Below, one piece after another: positions 43,312-54,115 of a DNA stretch of 64,000 nucleotides. This DNA comes from Paraphoma chrysanthemicola (taxonomy: Eukaryota > Ascomycota > Dothideomycetes > Pleosporales > Phaeosphaeriaceae). The stretch lies in NCBI GenBank assembly GCA_020744225.1, contig JAGMWG010000019.1, positions 992,001 through 1,056,000 on the forward strand, read 5' to 3'. The first letter of the stretch is position 1, and each line of letters opens with the position of its first letter. A program made the position numbers and the translations under genes. The notes beneath the pieces were generated by a model. The model worked only from the letters and a program-made list of their open reading frames with translations. It made no database searches and was not told the DNA's origin.

Positions 43312-44811
43312 CTAATCTTTGCCCTCCAAGATTTCCTCGGCAACTCTTGCGCCACTTCGAATTGCTCCGTCCATATACCCTGTCCAGTATTCACTCGTCT
43401 CCGTGCCTGCAAAATGCAGCCCGCCGACACTCTCGCGTAACGCATGGCCGTATCGACTTAGCACGTTCGGGGGTGCAACGGCTACAGGCCCGCCCTTGGA
43501 CCATTCCTCCAAGTCCCAACGGTAGAGCACGAATTCCGTCACATTCCTGGCGGTTGTCCCGTAGTATCTCGTGTTGTCATCCAGGATGAGCTTTTGAGCG
43601 TTGCTCGCAGGTGTTGCATCAAGCGCGCCCATTTCATCACCCAGAATGAATCCGAGTAGGGCGCCGAAGGACGCATCCTCAGGCGAGCTGTCGAAGCATA
43701 CTTTGACAACGCCCCGATCAGATACAACTTGCGCGTTCAGCCCCTCCTGATCGCGCCAAAATGGCGAGGAGTACACCGCGATGCCCTTGCCAATACGCGG
43801 CATCTTCATTTGTCGATTCAAGGCTTGACGACTGTCTGGAATGGGTGGGCTGAAGCGTATGCGGTTCAGAAGAGGCGGTGCCATAGCCAACACAACTTTC
43901 TTCGCGTGCACCGTGCCGCGGCGTGAGATGATTTTGTAGCCAGTGGGCGTCTTGGTGATACTACCGACCGCTGCATCCAGCGCAATATGCTCGTGCCCAA
44001 TACGGTCAGCCAGTCGTTGTGGTATCAGTCCTGTACCACCGACAACGCGGCTTTCTTGTGCGCCGCCGCCCACGGCAACCAGTCTGGTCAAATCTCCAAC
44101 CGTTGTGGCGTTTCCAGCACTCGCGATATACGCAAGAACATACAGTAGCGATATCTCACGTGGTTCCGCAGCGAAGATAGCCTTGGACGCGGTGGTCAGA
44201 ACAAAGTTTGCATCAGCTAACGGTGCCGCTTCCGTAAGATACTCGCCCAGGCTCTTGCTGTCCCACTCGTTCGCTCTGGCATGACTCCACGGCGCACTGA
44301 CGTTCATATTGGCAGCCCAGGCATTCAATTCACTCTGTACACTCGCAATCTGCACCAAAGCATCTTGTCCCACCGGTGGCGCGCCACCTAGCGTCGGATC
44401 GGCATTGTACACTGTCCTCGATCCATTGCGCCATACAACATTCTTGCCCTCTTTGTACGTCTTGAACGTCTTGATACCAAGCTCATTGATGAGAGCGAGC
44501 ACGGCATCTTGTGTAGGGCCTACAAACTCGGCACCGACTTCTGTGACGTGGCCATTTGCGAGCGGGTAGTTGTAGACTTTCCCGCCAACACGGGATCGTG
44601 CTTCGAGAATGAGCAAGGATGTGTTGGAGCTGGAAGAGAGGAGATGGTGTGCGGTAGATAGACCAGAGAGACCGGCGCCGATGATGGCGACGTCGATGTT
44701 TGTAGGGAGTTGAGATGATTTGTAATTTGGTGGGGAGGAAGAGGGTGGATGGGAGTGGGTAAGGTGTGAAAGGAGGGAGACACAAAGAAGCGTGGATGGT
44801 TTGAAATACAT
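43312..44811 (-). CDS. Secreted flavin-dependent amine oxidase
   Basis: One exon of 499 residues. The N-terminus MYFKPSTLLCVSLLSHLTHS is a signal peptide. The FAD-binding fold begins VAIIGAGLSGLSTAHHLL (GxGxxG), followed by the second dinucleotide strand ILEARSRVGGKVYNY. The substrate domain (FVGPTQDAVLALINELGI) and the C-terminal signature GLHFAGTETSEYWTGYMDGA match monoamine-oxidase-like enzymes, which oxidise amines to aldehydes with release of hydrogen peroxide and ammonia. Several N-glycosylation sequons (NTS, NGS, NVS, NAT, NVT) fit secretion. The lack of introns and the export signal set it apart from cytosolic amine oxidases. The substrate is unknown. Confidence 0.9.
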   Translation of the reverse strand: MYFKPSTLLCVSLLSHLTHSHPPSSSPPNYKSSQLPTNIDVAIIGAGLSGLSTAHHLLSSSSNTSLLILEARSRVGGKVYNYPLANGHVTEVGAEFVGPTQDAVLALINELGIKTFKTYKEGKNVVWRNGSRTVYNADPTLGGAPPVGQDALVQIASVQSELNAWAANMNVSAPWSHARANEWDSKSLGEYLTEAAPLADANFVLTTASKAIFAAEPREISLLYVLAYIASAGNATTVGDLTRLVAVGGGAQESRVVGGTGLIPQRLADRIGHEHIALDAAVGSITKTPTGYKIISRRGTVHAKKVVLAMAPPLLNRIRFSPPIPDSRQALNRQMKMPRIGKGIAVYSSPFWRDQEGLNAQVVSDRGVVKVCFDSSPEDASFGALLGFILGDEMGALDATPASNAQKLILDDNTRYYGTTARNVTEFVLYRWDLEEWSKGGPVAVAPPNVLSRYGHALRESVGGLHFAGTETSEYWTGYMDGAIRSGARVAEEILEGKD

Positions 44812-46115
44812 CTCGTTGGAGTTTCGCGGATGTTTCCTGAGATTGAAGTCGAGAACTTCTCCTTACACTGAGTTTTACTTCTAGGTACGATTTCTACAGC
44901 CTCTTTTATACTTCCTCGAAACCTCTTGTTGACGCCATAAGCTTCATAAACGGTCCTTTTCACTTAGTCAAATAAAACGCCCTCACCGATCTACCATGAT
45001 GCCTACGTAATGCCTCAATCGATCAACTTTTCAACCTTGACATCTCGCAAGCAAAGATGCATTCAGTTAAGCTCGCGAGATCATCACAGACCCCGCGAGG
45101 TGCCATATACAAGATCCTGGCGAGGTTTCAATTTCTGCTCTAGCGGCTGGGTCGGCACTCTGCAGCGGCACAGAGGCAAAGGTCGAGGGTGGATGGATTG
45201 GGTGGGCTCAAACGCTCGGGACGCCAAGAGTTCCGAACGTTGTGGTGTGCACATGAACTTGGCCTAACACGTCCGCTGCAAGCCCATGTCCTCTGGCAAC
45301 CGCTACCTGCTTGAGAGCATCGCGGATGGAGGCATTACTATCAAACCCCAAGTTATATGGTACATACTACAGCAGAGAGGTCGTCAGTAGATTCTGGAGT
45401 TTGCGCTATAGCCTTACTCGCGCGAAGCTCTCCAGAGTCGTCATATAGCTGGCTTCAAGGTACGATACATCCATGCGAAGCTCTTTGAAGTTAGTGCATT
45501 GGGTCTTCAACTGTTGGGTTAGTGTAGTCGTAGCGCTGAGTTTTACTTCCAAGGTTCCTGGCTCAGCTGATGTTTCCCCCCAGTAGTAGAGGTGGCATGA
45601 GCGACTGCTTATATTTATCGAAATGGACCCACTAGCTGCTACGCACGTGTTCAGAGGGGGAACCAAAAAAAGAGCTACTCAGTTGGTACGAGTACGTCAT
45701 AGAAGTTGTCCAGATGTCTAAGATCATGAGTACTTGATACTGTAGAAGCACCAATGGCCGCAAAGGTCAGACAATGAACGTCACTAATGGCAAACATTCC
45801 CGTCCGAGACCAAAGCGATTGTAACATCCTTCCTTCTACTGACAAAGCAATTGGGACATGAACGTCTCGAAAGCATCGAAATTGCTAGTCATTACCCTTG
45901 GCCTGCGCTGTAAGATCGTCGAATCGACACTGTTGGCACATGCCAATAACAAGGCACCTTAAAATCGCTAACTCTTTTTCGCTTCTCGTCTTTATGCCTC
46001 TGAGAGCGAGGAACATTTGACCGAAGCTAGCCAGAGCGATCTCTGCAACAGGCTGAATTCGCCGTCTGATCGCACTTTGACGAACGTTCTGGTCCACGGC
46101 TTCAACTGCGGCCTC
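44812..46115. other. Intergenic, with an in-frame extension of the RBR gene
   Basis: The frame of the RBR gene stays open past its TAG to 45885. Another frame at 45406-45666 has no recognisable domain. No further gene is called. Confidence 0.35.
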
Positions 46116-47247
46116 CTATGTTGCAGTAGGAACAACTGAAAGAGTTGTTGTCTCCTTCAGGGCGTCCACTTCGCACGTAACCGGGCCTGGGTTTGTCCAC
46201 CAAGGATTGTTGTGGATGAAAGGCTCGGCCTTCTTAGCGCCAGGGACTGCTGATGCTACGAAGAATGTCAATTTGGCGCAAGCCGATTATATCGGCACAC
46301 TACTTACCTGCGGTCGCCCAGTTGAAATACTTCGAACAACCTAAACAGTACATGCTGTCGCATCCACCGTCTTTCTCGATCACGAGAAAGCAGTTCGGAC
46401 ATCGCTTGCCATCCTTTGTCTGCATCAGCTTGAGCGTGTCTTTCTCGGGATCCGACATCTTCTCATCGAGATGCTTGGAGGCAAACTCTGCGCAGGTGAG
46501 GTCCTTGTGCCAAGGTACCAGACATTGTGCACATGACCGGAAAGAGCATGAGTTGCAAGATATCTGAGGATAGCCAGGCGCCGTCACGTCGGGAAGGCCG
46601 ACCGCGCCACAGTCTGGCGCTGGGCAGGTCACTGGTTTAGGTGTGGATTCATGTTTCCAGACTTCCAGCATCTCCATGTTGTACTTCTCGAGCGGCTCGC
46701 CAGCGGGCATGTACCTCATGATGAAATCCCAGGTCCATGTGTTTTCACATCCAGGCTCGAGGCACCCAGTTCCGACTTGTCGTGCACCAAGCCTATCAAG
46801 CCGCGCAGACATGGCCTTGCCAATGCAAGAGTTGCACACTGGATCAATCCTCTTCCTGTTCGGGTTGCGTGCAAGGTGCATGACGCAGGCAAACGGCACA
46901 TCCCAGGGTCCATACCGTCGACCGCGCTTCGGGGTGGCCCATCTTGGGAATTGGGCACTCGATTGCTCCTCAATGCAGATGCGGCACGTAAAGTGAGTTG
47001 GAGGCGGCGGACGAGGTTTTGGATTGGGGTTCGGTTTCTTCTTGGTCGCCCACGGGTCTAGCCGCCGGCGGCGGGCTTTGGGTTTTGGCTTGGTGATCTT
47101 GGACTCCGTGGCGGTTCTAGCAGCTGTCTGCGAGCGCAACACGCGGGTGGTATTGAGTTTTGGTGTTGGTGCAGGAATTGGAGGTAATGGCCGTAGCATT
47201 CGTCGCCTAGCCATTGCTGGTCGAGCGGTCGCCCTAGTGCGAGCCAT
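46116..47247 (-). CDS. RBR-type (RING-IBR-RING) ubiquitin ligase
   Basis: Two exons on the minus strand, 47247-46308 and 46246-46116, give 356 residues. The N-terminus is basic and Pro-rich with PxP runs (RPLPPIPAPTPK, KPRPPPP). RING1 begins CRICIEEQ. The IBR part contains CPAPDCGAVGLPD, CNSCSFRSCAQCLVPWH. RING2 is CPNCFLVIEKDGGCDSMYC followed by CSKYFNWATAG, with the GGC cysteine that in RBR ligases carries ubiquitin as a thioester. Splicing at GTAAGT...CAGCAG adds VPGAKKAEPFIHNNPWWTNP, typical of the family end. The longer start at 47400 adds sequence that does not look coding. Confidence 0.88.
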
Positions 47248-47845
47248 GATGATTGGATAGGAAACCTGATAGTGTGATTCGGAGGGAAACGAGGGATCAT
47301 ATGTAAGATATACAGGCGATGGTGGATGGTAGACCAAGGCAACGAGCAGGCTGCACCTTGTGGTAGAGCAAAGTTGCACAAGCTTGAAAAGATCGAACAC
47401 ACACGAGCCTTGGACCTATCATTGCTATAGGGCAGTGACTCACCGGCTGCCTACATGGGGCTTGATTAGCAGTAGAGCCAGCCTGCAGACGGCCAATGTT
47501 GCATAAGATTCGACCATTCACATCACTTCAAGTCCAAGACAGGGTGGTCAGGCAGGAGCAGCAACCACCGCATGTCGAGGAGTTCAAGGCTACAACGACA
47601 ATATACAGACATGGCGGCTCGGTGGCGTGTGGCCTACAACATTATTGGCAGTTGCGCGTTTGTAGCATGCAGTTGTCTCGGAGAGGTGTGATGCCTGAAG
47701 TGGACCCGCAATGCACGTGCGTCTCTGGCTTCCGAGATGTTGACCAATCACAGGCCAAGGAAGACCGCAACGAACTTTTTTCGTCGCGAAGTCTTGCCAA
47801 TGCCACCACTGTCAGCAGCACCCAGCTTTGCATCCCACCTTCAAG
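47248..47845. other. Divergent promoter region, RBR ligase / Drs1
   Basis: Non-coding stretch between two starts pointing away from each other. Confidence 0.45.
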
Positions 47846-50318
47846 ATGGCGTCAAAAGACGACGACTTTGTGTTTACGATCTCCGATCACGACGATGTAT
47901 CTGACGACGGAGGCGCGGAAGAAGCTGCTGCAGCTTCTGCAAAGCTTTCGGGCCACGGCAAGAAGAGAAAATACACAGAAGACCCCGATCTGCGCACGAA
48001 GCCGAAAGAGGTAGCCGCGAAGAAGGCTAAGAAGGAGAAGAAAAAGGGAAAGAAAGGCACGCATGTGGAGCCGCCGCCGGTTGAAGACGAGAGCGACGCT
48101 GAGATAGCCCATCCCGGCGAGGATGTCGAAAAGAACGACGACATCGCCAGCGACTTCGAGTTCGCCGTCGGCGACATTGACACTGGGTTCGTGGAAGAGT
48201 TTGATGGCTGGGGCAATGACCAAGGCACCGTCGCGCGGGATCAGAATGCCGAGCGCAAGAGCAACGCCGTTGACGTCGACGACATCATTGAGCGCAGGCG
48301 CAACAAGCAAAGTGCTCTAGCGGAGAAGACAGCAGACGCAGGGAGCGACTCAGATGAAGGCGACTTCGAAGGGTTCGGTGACGAGGATGAGCTCTTGGCG
48401 GACGATGGTTTCGGCATGGGCGCTGAGAGCGACTCAGACGAAGAGAACGACGAGCCAGATGCATCAGAGGAGCGGGGTGATACTGCAGGAGGCAACTCAG
48501 ATGACGAAGACGCACAGTCGGACGATGACTCTATTGCGCCACACGTACCCCATCCCATGGATCTCGAGGGAGCGGACTCGGATGCGGATGTCAGGAGTGA
48601 AGAAGAGGATGCTGTCGAGGCGAAAAAGGCTGCCGCTTTCTTTGCGCCTGAAGACAGTGTGCAAACCAAGAAGAAGAAGGGTGCCAAGTCATCGGTGTCA
48701 TTTCACTCGATGTCATTGTCGCGACCCATTCAGAAAGGTCTTGCAGCCATTGGCTTCACCGAGCCAACACCCATCCAATCGAAAACCATACCCATCGCCA
48801 TGCAGGGCAAGGACGTCGTTGGAGGTGCCGAGACAGGTTCCGGTAAAACGGCAGCCTTCCTCATTCCTATCCTAGAGCGCCTTCTGTACAGGCCAAAAAA
48901 GGTCCCCACTACGCGCGTGGCCATCTTCATGCCAACACGTGAGTTGGCTGTCCAGTGTTTCAACGTTGCCACGAAACTTGCGTCTTTTACGGACATTACA
49001 TTTGCACTACTTGCCGGTGGCTTCTCGTCGCGCGAGCAGGAGGTCATGCTCAAGACTAGACCAGACGTGGTTATCGCTACGCCGGGTCGATTCATCGACC
49101 ACATGCACAATACAGCTGCCTTTCAGGTTGAACATCTCGAGATTCTTGTCCTTGACGAGGCCGATCGTATGCTCGAGGAGGGTTTCGAGAGCCAGCTAAA
49201 CGAGATTCTCACAACCATTCCAAAGTCGCGGCAAACAATGCTGTTCTCCGCAACAATGACAAGCACGGTAGACAAGCTAATTCGCATCGGTATGGACAAG
49301 CCAGTGCGCTTGATGGTCGATGCAAAGAAGCACACCGTTGCTGGACTGACACAGGAGTTCATTCGATTGAGACAAGGCAAGGAGGACAAGCGACTGGCTT
49401 ATCTCATGTACATTTGTGAAAAGATATACACCGAAAGAGTCATCATATTCTTCAGGCAGAAGAAGGAGGCGCACAGAGTCCGGGTAGTATTCGCCCTTTG
49501 TGGTCTGAAGGCGAGCGAGCTGCACGGCAACATGAGCCAGGAGCAGGTAAGAGCTGAACGCGTGGAAATATCAGCCGTCTGCTAACAAAATGCAGCGTAT
49601 CCAATCCGTCGAGGCGTTCCGGTCAGGCAAGTCTTCGTACCTACTGGCCACAGACGTCGCTTCGCGTGGTCTCGATATCAAGAACGTGTCAACAGTCATC
49701 AACTACGAAGCACCGCAGACCCATGAAATCTACCTGCATCGTGTTGGCCGTACTGCTCGCGCTGGAAGGAGTGGTCGAGCGTGTACGCTGGCTGCAGAAC
49801 CGGATCGCAAAATCGTCAAGCAGGCAGTCAAGGCTTCGCGAGACCAAGGTGCAAAGGTTGTCAGTCGCCAGGTTCCATTAGAGGAGACGGAGCGGTGGAT
49901 GGGCAAGATTCGCGATCTTGAAGACGAGATCGAAGAAGTGTTGAAGGAGGAGAAGGAGGAGCGAGCACTCAGCATCACCGAGCGTGACCTCAAGCGCGGA
50001 GTCAACATGATTGAACACGAGGACGAAATCAAGTCTCGGCCAAAACGGGTCTGGTTCGAGTCGGAGAAGGAGAAGATAGCAGAGCGCGAAAAGGGGGCGG
50101 CTGCGCTGAATGGCTCAGCTGGTGGGTCCGTGAAGCAGAAGAAGAAGAAGCTCAGCGGGAAAGACAAGAAGAAGCTCGAGGCAAAGGATGTCAGGAAGGA
50201 CGGCAAGATCTGGAAGAAGGGCAAGGACGAGAGAGGAATGGACACGAAGAAGGCGAAGGAGAAGCACGCGCTTGCGAAGAGCAAGTCGAAGAAGATTAGC
50301 AAAGTGTCGGGCAGGTAG
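47846..50318 (+). CDS. DRS1: DEAD-box RNA helicase Drs1, ribosome biogenesis
   Basis: Two exons (47846-49546 and 49596-50318) give 807 residues. Drs1 works in the nucleolus on 27S pre-rRNA during 60S subunit assembly. The N-terminal 280 residues are acidic with basic clusters (KKAKKEKKKGKKG, SDSDEENDEPD). The helicase core has the Q-motif region FTEPTPIQSKTIP, AETGSGKT (about 328), PTRELA, DEADRM, SATM, ATDVASRGLD and HRVGRTARAGR. The C-terminal tail is Lys-rich (KQKKKKLSGKDKKKLEAKD). The 49-bp intron has a TGCTAAC branch site and is needed to join HGNMSQEQ to RIQSVEAF. An in-frame ATG 18 bp upstream is an alternative start. Confidence 0.95.
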
Positions 50319-51062
50319 GCTTGTGTGTACAGACGCTGTAATAGGAACTATAGAGGCCTCAACATAGCAGCCTGATGGTCCTTGGCCTTTTTTTTTTGAA
50401 GGTTTCTTAGTGAAGGTGCAGTAGCAAAGGTGTGTTATGCTCGGCAACACGGCTTGGACATGTCCACTGCTTCTCCGCTGCCAAGACGAACCCCCTTTAT
50501 GGTCTAGGCCGCTTAGCCGGGAGCTGGCGGAGCGGACGAAATGATATTCGCTGATGCCTCGAGGACAAGGCACCGGCTTGCTACAAGAATTGTTGGAACA
50601 CGTACGCTCTTTTTTGCACCTGCACTCTTCTCTGCGCCCACCATCAACGCTCCTGCCTCACATCTATCTGCCCCGCGACCGAAGTGCGACCGCAGCAGGC
50701 CGAGCTTCTGAGCGTCGTGAACGTTATCGGCTTATCAGCAATCCGCGCAACTTTGCTGCGACCCACGCGCCCTCAACCTTTCTGGCAGCAGTCGAGCTTG
50801 CGTGCATTCCCCCTTCGACGCGTCTGTAAAGCTTGCACAAAGCCATACCACCTCGCTTCCAGCCATAACTGGTTCAAAACGTCCCGCCTACTCCGACACG
50901 GAACTTGCGACCCATAAAGTCGAGGAAACGGCACAGCACACGCCAACTTCAGATACGATCGCGGAGACTGCGGAGCATTTCTGCATCTGAAGTGGCACGC
51001 GAAGCAATACTGTGGGACGAGTCGAGGCGTCCACCTTCATCAGGCACTTTTCAGTCAACACC
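50319..51062. other. Intergenic, Drs1 to phosphatidylinositol synthase
   Basis: Contains the Drs1 3' UTR and the promoter and 5' leader of the next gene. Short frames here look like chance. Confidence 0.4.
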
Positions 51063-52044
51063 ATGGCAGCAGTACGGAGCCGCGCCAACGGCAATGGCAC
51101 CACTCACAAGCCCTCGGTCCCCGCGCGGGAGCAGCCGAAAGAGAACATCTTCCTCTTCATCCCGAATCTGATCGGTTCGTTGCTTCCCCTCCTCCCCCGC
51201 TCCTGCCTCTGCCTCCGCTGAGCTGACCGGTCCAGGCTACTCGCGCATCGTCCTCGCATTGGCCTCCCTCTACTACATGCCGCTGCACCCACGCACATGC
51301 TCGCTCCTCTACAGCGTCTCGTGTCTTCTCGACGCCCTCGATGGCTACGCTGCCCGCCGCTTCGAGCAGTCGACCAAGTTTGGCGCCGTCTTGGACATGG
51401 TCACGGACCGCTGCACCACATCATGCTTGCTCGTCTTCCTGGCGCAGGCATTTCCGCGGTGGAGCATCGTCTTCCAGGGCCTCATCTCGCTGGATCTCGC
51501 CAGTCACTACATGCACATGTACGCGACGCTGAGCATGGGCGGCAGCGGCCAGAGCCACAAGAACGTGGATGAGAGCCGGAGCTGGATCTTGAAGCAGTAC
51601 TACTCCAACAACGTACGCAATGCTCGTCAGCGAACAACGGCGCGAATGCTAACAGCCTCACAGAAAGTTCTCTTCACCTTTTGCGCCATGAACGAGCTGT
51701 TTTTCATCGCCCTCTACCTCCTCTCCTTCTCGTCGCCGCTCCTCTCGCCCACGCTGCTTGGCGACAAGCAGACACCGTCCTCGATTCAGCCTGGCTCGCC
51801 AGCTGCCCCGAAACCGTCCATGTTCTTCACCAGCCCGTGGTCAGCCGGCGCCATGGAGATGGCCCGCGCAAACAAGATGGACTCAACAGTCCCGTGGATT
51901 CTGACCCTGACTTCGGCGCCCATCATGATCGTCAAGCAATACATCAACGTGGTACAGATGGTCAAGGCCAGCCAGTGGCTTGCCGAGGGCGATCGCGAGG
52001 CGAGGCGGCAGGCAGGTCTACCGCGACGGCCGCACGCCGAGTGA
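51063..52044 (+). CDS. PIS1: Phosphatidylinositol synthase (CDP-diacylglycerol-inositol 3-phosphatidyltransferase)
   Basis: Three exons (51063-51174, 51236-51612, 51664-52044) give 289 residues. This ER membrane enzyme joins CDP-diacylglycerol and myo-inositol. The CDP-alcohol phosphatidyltransferase signature D-G-x2-A-R-x8-G-x3-D-x3-D is present as LDALDGYAARRFEQSTKFG followed by AVLDMVTDR. Family segments ENIFLFIPNLIGYSR, DLASHYMHMYATL and WILKQYYSNN are intact. The second intron (51 bp, CTAAC branch) is a multiple of three without a stop. A longer loop (TLLGDKQTPSSIQPGSPAAP) before the last helices looks lineage-specific. Confidence 0.95.
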
Positions 52045-52915
52045 GCGACAAGCATCAACGAACGCGGGGGGCACCCAGCGTGAGATACACTTCAGTACCA
52101 CGAGCGATAACAGGGCTTCATAAAACGGTGGCGTTGGGTGGCGGTGGTAGGCCTGTCAAAACTCGCGGTTGCGGGTCGTTTGGGAAAGGAAGCATGCTGT
52201 TCAAGGGCGAACGTGCATGTATACCGATTTCTGTTACCTTCCTTCTTTTTCACGTCATCTTCTCTGTCTGTTTTACATCCGTTGTAGTCACCGAGCACGT
52301 TCGACTTGTGCCTTCGCTTAGCGTCTCCTTCTCCCTTGATAGACATTGCGGTCGTGACTCCAGAAGTCCACATGCTTTGAGCTCGGCCCGAAACCTAATA
52401 ATCACCCTTGTAACTGTATATCCTCCTCGCGCATTTCCACGTCCACGTTGCGGTTCATGTCCTTTCAACTTTTCCTTCATCTTCGAACGACGTCCTGGCG
52501 AGAGATTGTATCCTGTCTATACTACTGTTGTCACCTTGCCAGTTGCTCCCAGGATTATGAACACCCAGAAAGCGACCACAATCGCCAGCCCGACAATGAC
52601 CTTGACTGAACACATGACGCGCCACCAACTCTCGGACCATCTCACGCTCAACCCTGAAAGCTTGTCAGCTCCTCCGCTCTTCGACGCAATGCACCAGCAC
52701 CAGGTGCTGAAACTCTTCGTGCGCGCTCATCACGGTACCAGTCAGGACCGTCAGAGGCACGGGCCCTAGTATGGTGGCTTGAATGTCTCCAGCGCATTTT
52801 GCAACCCTTATTTGAGGCGGAGAACAGTAGGTGAAGCTGTTCAGGACTGTTTACTGGAACGGCATAAGGCACGGTGACGAACGCGCACGATACATAGCGA
52901 CACCTGGTGCGAGCT
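52045..52915. other. Intergenic, nothing recognised
   Basis: A long frame across the end of the preceding gene (to 52769) is a shadow of its third exon plus chance extension. No gene called. Confidence 0.4.
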
Positions 52916-53446
52916 TCATTCTGATGACGTACCGCTGCGTTGACGGACATTCCCACGCGGCAACTCCGGCGAAACCAGGTCCTCGCGCCTTCGCACCTCA
53001 TCTCGTCTGGTAGGCAGGGTTCCCAGCTCGATGTTCTGATCGTATTGATTCACCCGTGGCCGTGGGGAAATGTAGAAGCGAATAGGCAACCTGGCCAGCC
53101 GCGATTGAACACGGGCCGGTCGAGGCGGCAAGTCGAAGGGGAAGACTTCTGGATCTGGATTCGGTGGCACGTAGTTGAGCTGCGATACTGGCAGTGGAGC
53201 TGCGGACACGGGCGCTGCTGGAGGCGATGGCAATTCCTTCTCGGCTATTGAAGACTGGACTGCCTGTACGGGTAGTAGAGGCAGCGGGCCAGTTGATGAC
53301 CCGGTTCCTGGGCGACGTCCGGGTCCTAGACCATGAGGTGTGGATGGGTCTCGATAGCCGGAGTATCGTGGAGGCGGGGTAGGAAGTTCGTCATGGCTGT
53401 GCTCATGCGGTCGAGGAAACGGGACATACGAGTCTTGAAAGGACAT
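52916..53446 (-). CDS. Proline-rich protein of unknown function
   Basis: A single open frame of 176 residues, MSFQDSYVPFPRPHEHSHDE onward. It is rich in Pro, Ser and Arg (ELPTPPPRYSGYRDP, ELPSPPAAPVSAAPLP, VFPFDLPPRPARVQSRLARLP) and probably disordered. PPRY resembles a PPxY motif for WW domains, and several PxxP sites occur. There is no signal peptide, membrane helix or known domain. Composition and the orderly start support a real gene, but a chance frame cannot be excluded. Confidence 0.45.
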   Translation of the reverse strand: MSFQDSYVPFPRPHEHSHDELPTPPPRYSGYRDPSTPHGLGPGRRPGTGSSTGPLPLLPVQAVQSSIAEKELPSPPAAPVSAAPLPVSQLNYVPPNPDPEVFPFDLPPRPARVQSRLARLPIRFYISPRPRVNQYDQNIELGTLPTRRDEVRRREDLVSPELPRGNVRQRSGTSSE

Positions 53447-54115
53447 TGCTGCAGGAGGTAGAAATGCGACGTCTTGGTGCTTGTATCAACCGGAAAGTGG
53501 TAGCTAGGCAGCGACTGTGAGACTTATTATAACGTAGTAGATTACATTTGGTGAACGGTGAAAGTGAAAGCAACTTTCAAAAGAGCATGTCGCAGCGTGC
53601 ACAATAGGGTCAATAGTTACCATTGCGATATCGAACTCGTCCGGCAAATATAAACAATATGAAAGGGAGTGATATGATATGGTGTCTGGGACATCAGCAG
53701 ATAGCCTACTTCTCAGTCGACACACGATTATAGGGCACGTGTACTACACCTTCACATGTCGGGTGGGGTATTCCTGAAGGACTCACGTGTATGCAGAGCT
53801 TCAGTGCAAGCTCTATAATGCATGCGACCGCATAGCTACTAGATGAACAATGTAAGTAGGAGATTACTTGCGCTCTGAAAAGTTCGCGCTGCACCTGAGT
53901 CGAAGGGTGTGTAGCGAATGCCGTTCCGTCGCCGGTCCTCAAGTGCAGTAGGAGATGCCTCGCCATCGCCACCACGGAACGAGGAAAGGAAGGTGAATAA
54001 TATCATGTCTAAATTCAGGCAGTATACAATTCGAGCTAACCATTATTCAACAAGAACAGGAAAGACTTCACCAACGCCATCGCTATGCGCACCAAATATA
54101 AAGCTACACACCAGC
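53447..54115. other. Intergenic, nothing recognised
   Basis: Between two minus-strand genes. It holds the promoter of the proline-rich gene and the 3' UTR of the ferritin-like gene. Confidence 0.4.

Noticed and set aside
45406..45666. Minus-strand frame of 86 codons
   Set aside because: No domain, no start context, and no in-phase splice to neighbouring frames.
51681..52769. Plus-strand frame of 362 codons
   Set aside because: Its first part is another frame of the third exon of phosphatidylinositol synthase; the rest is low-complexity and non-conserved in look.
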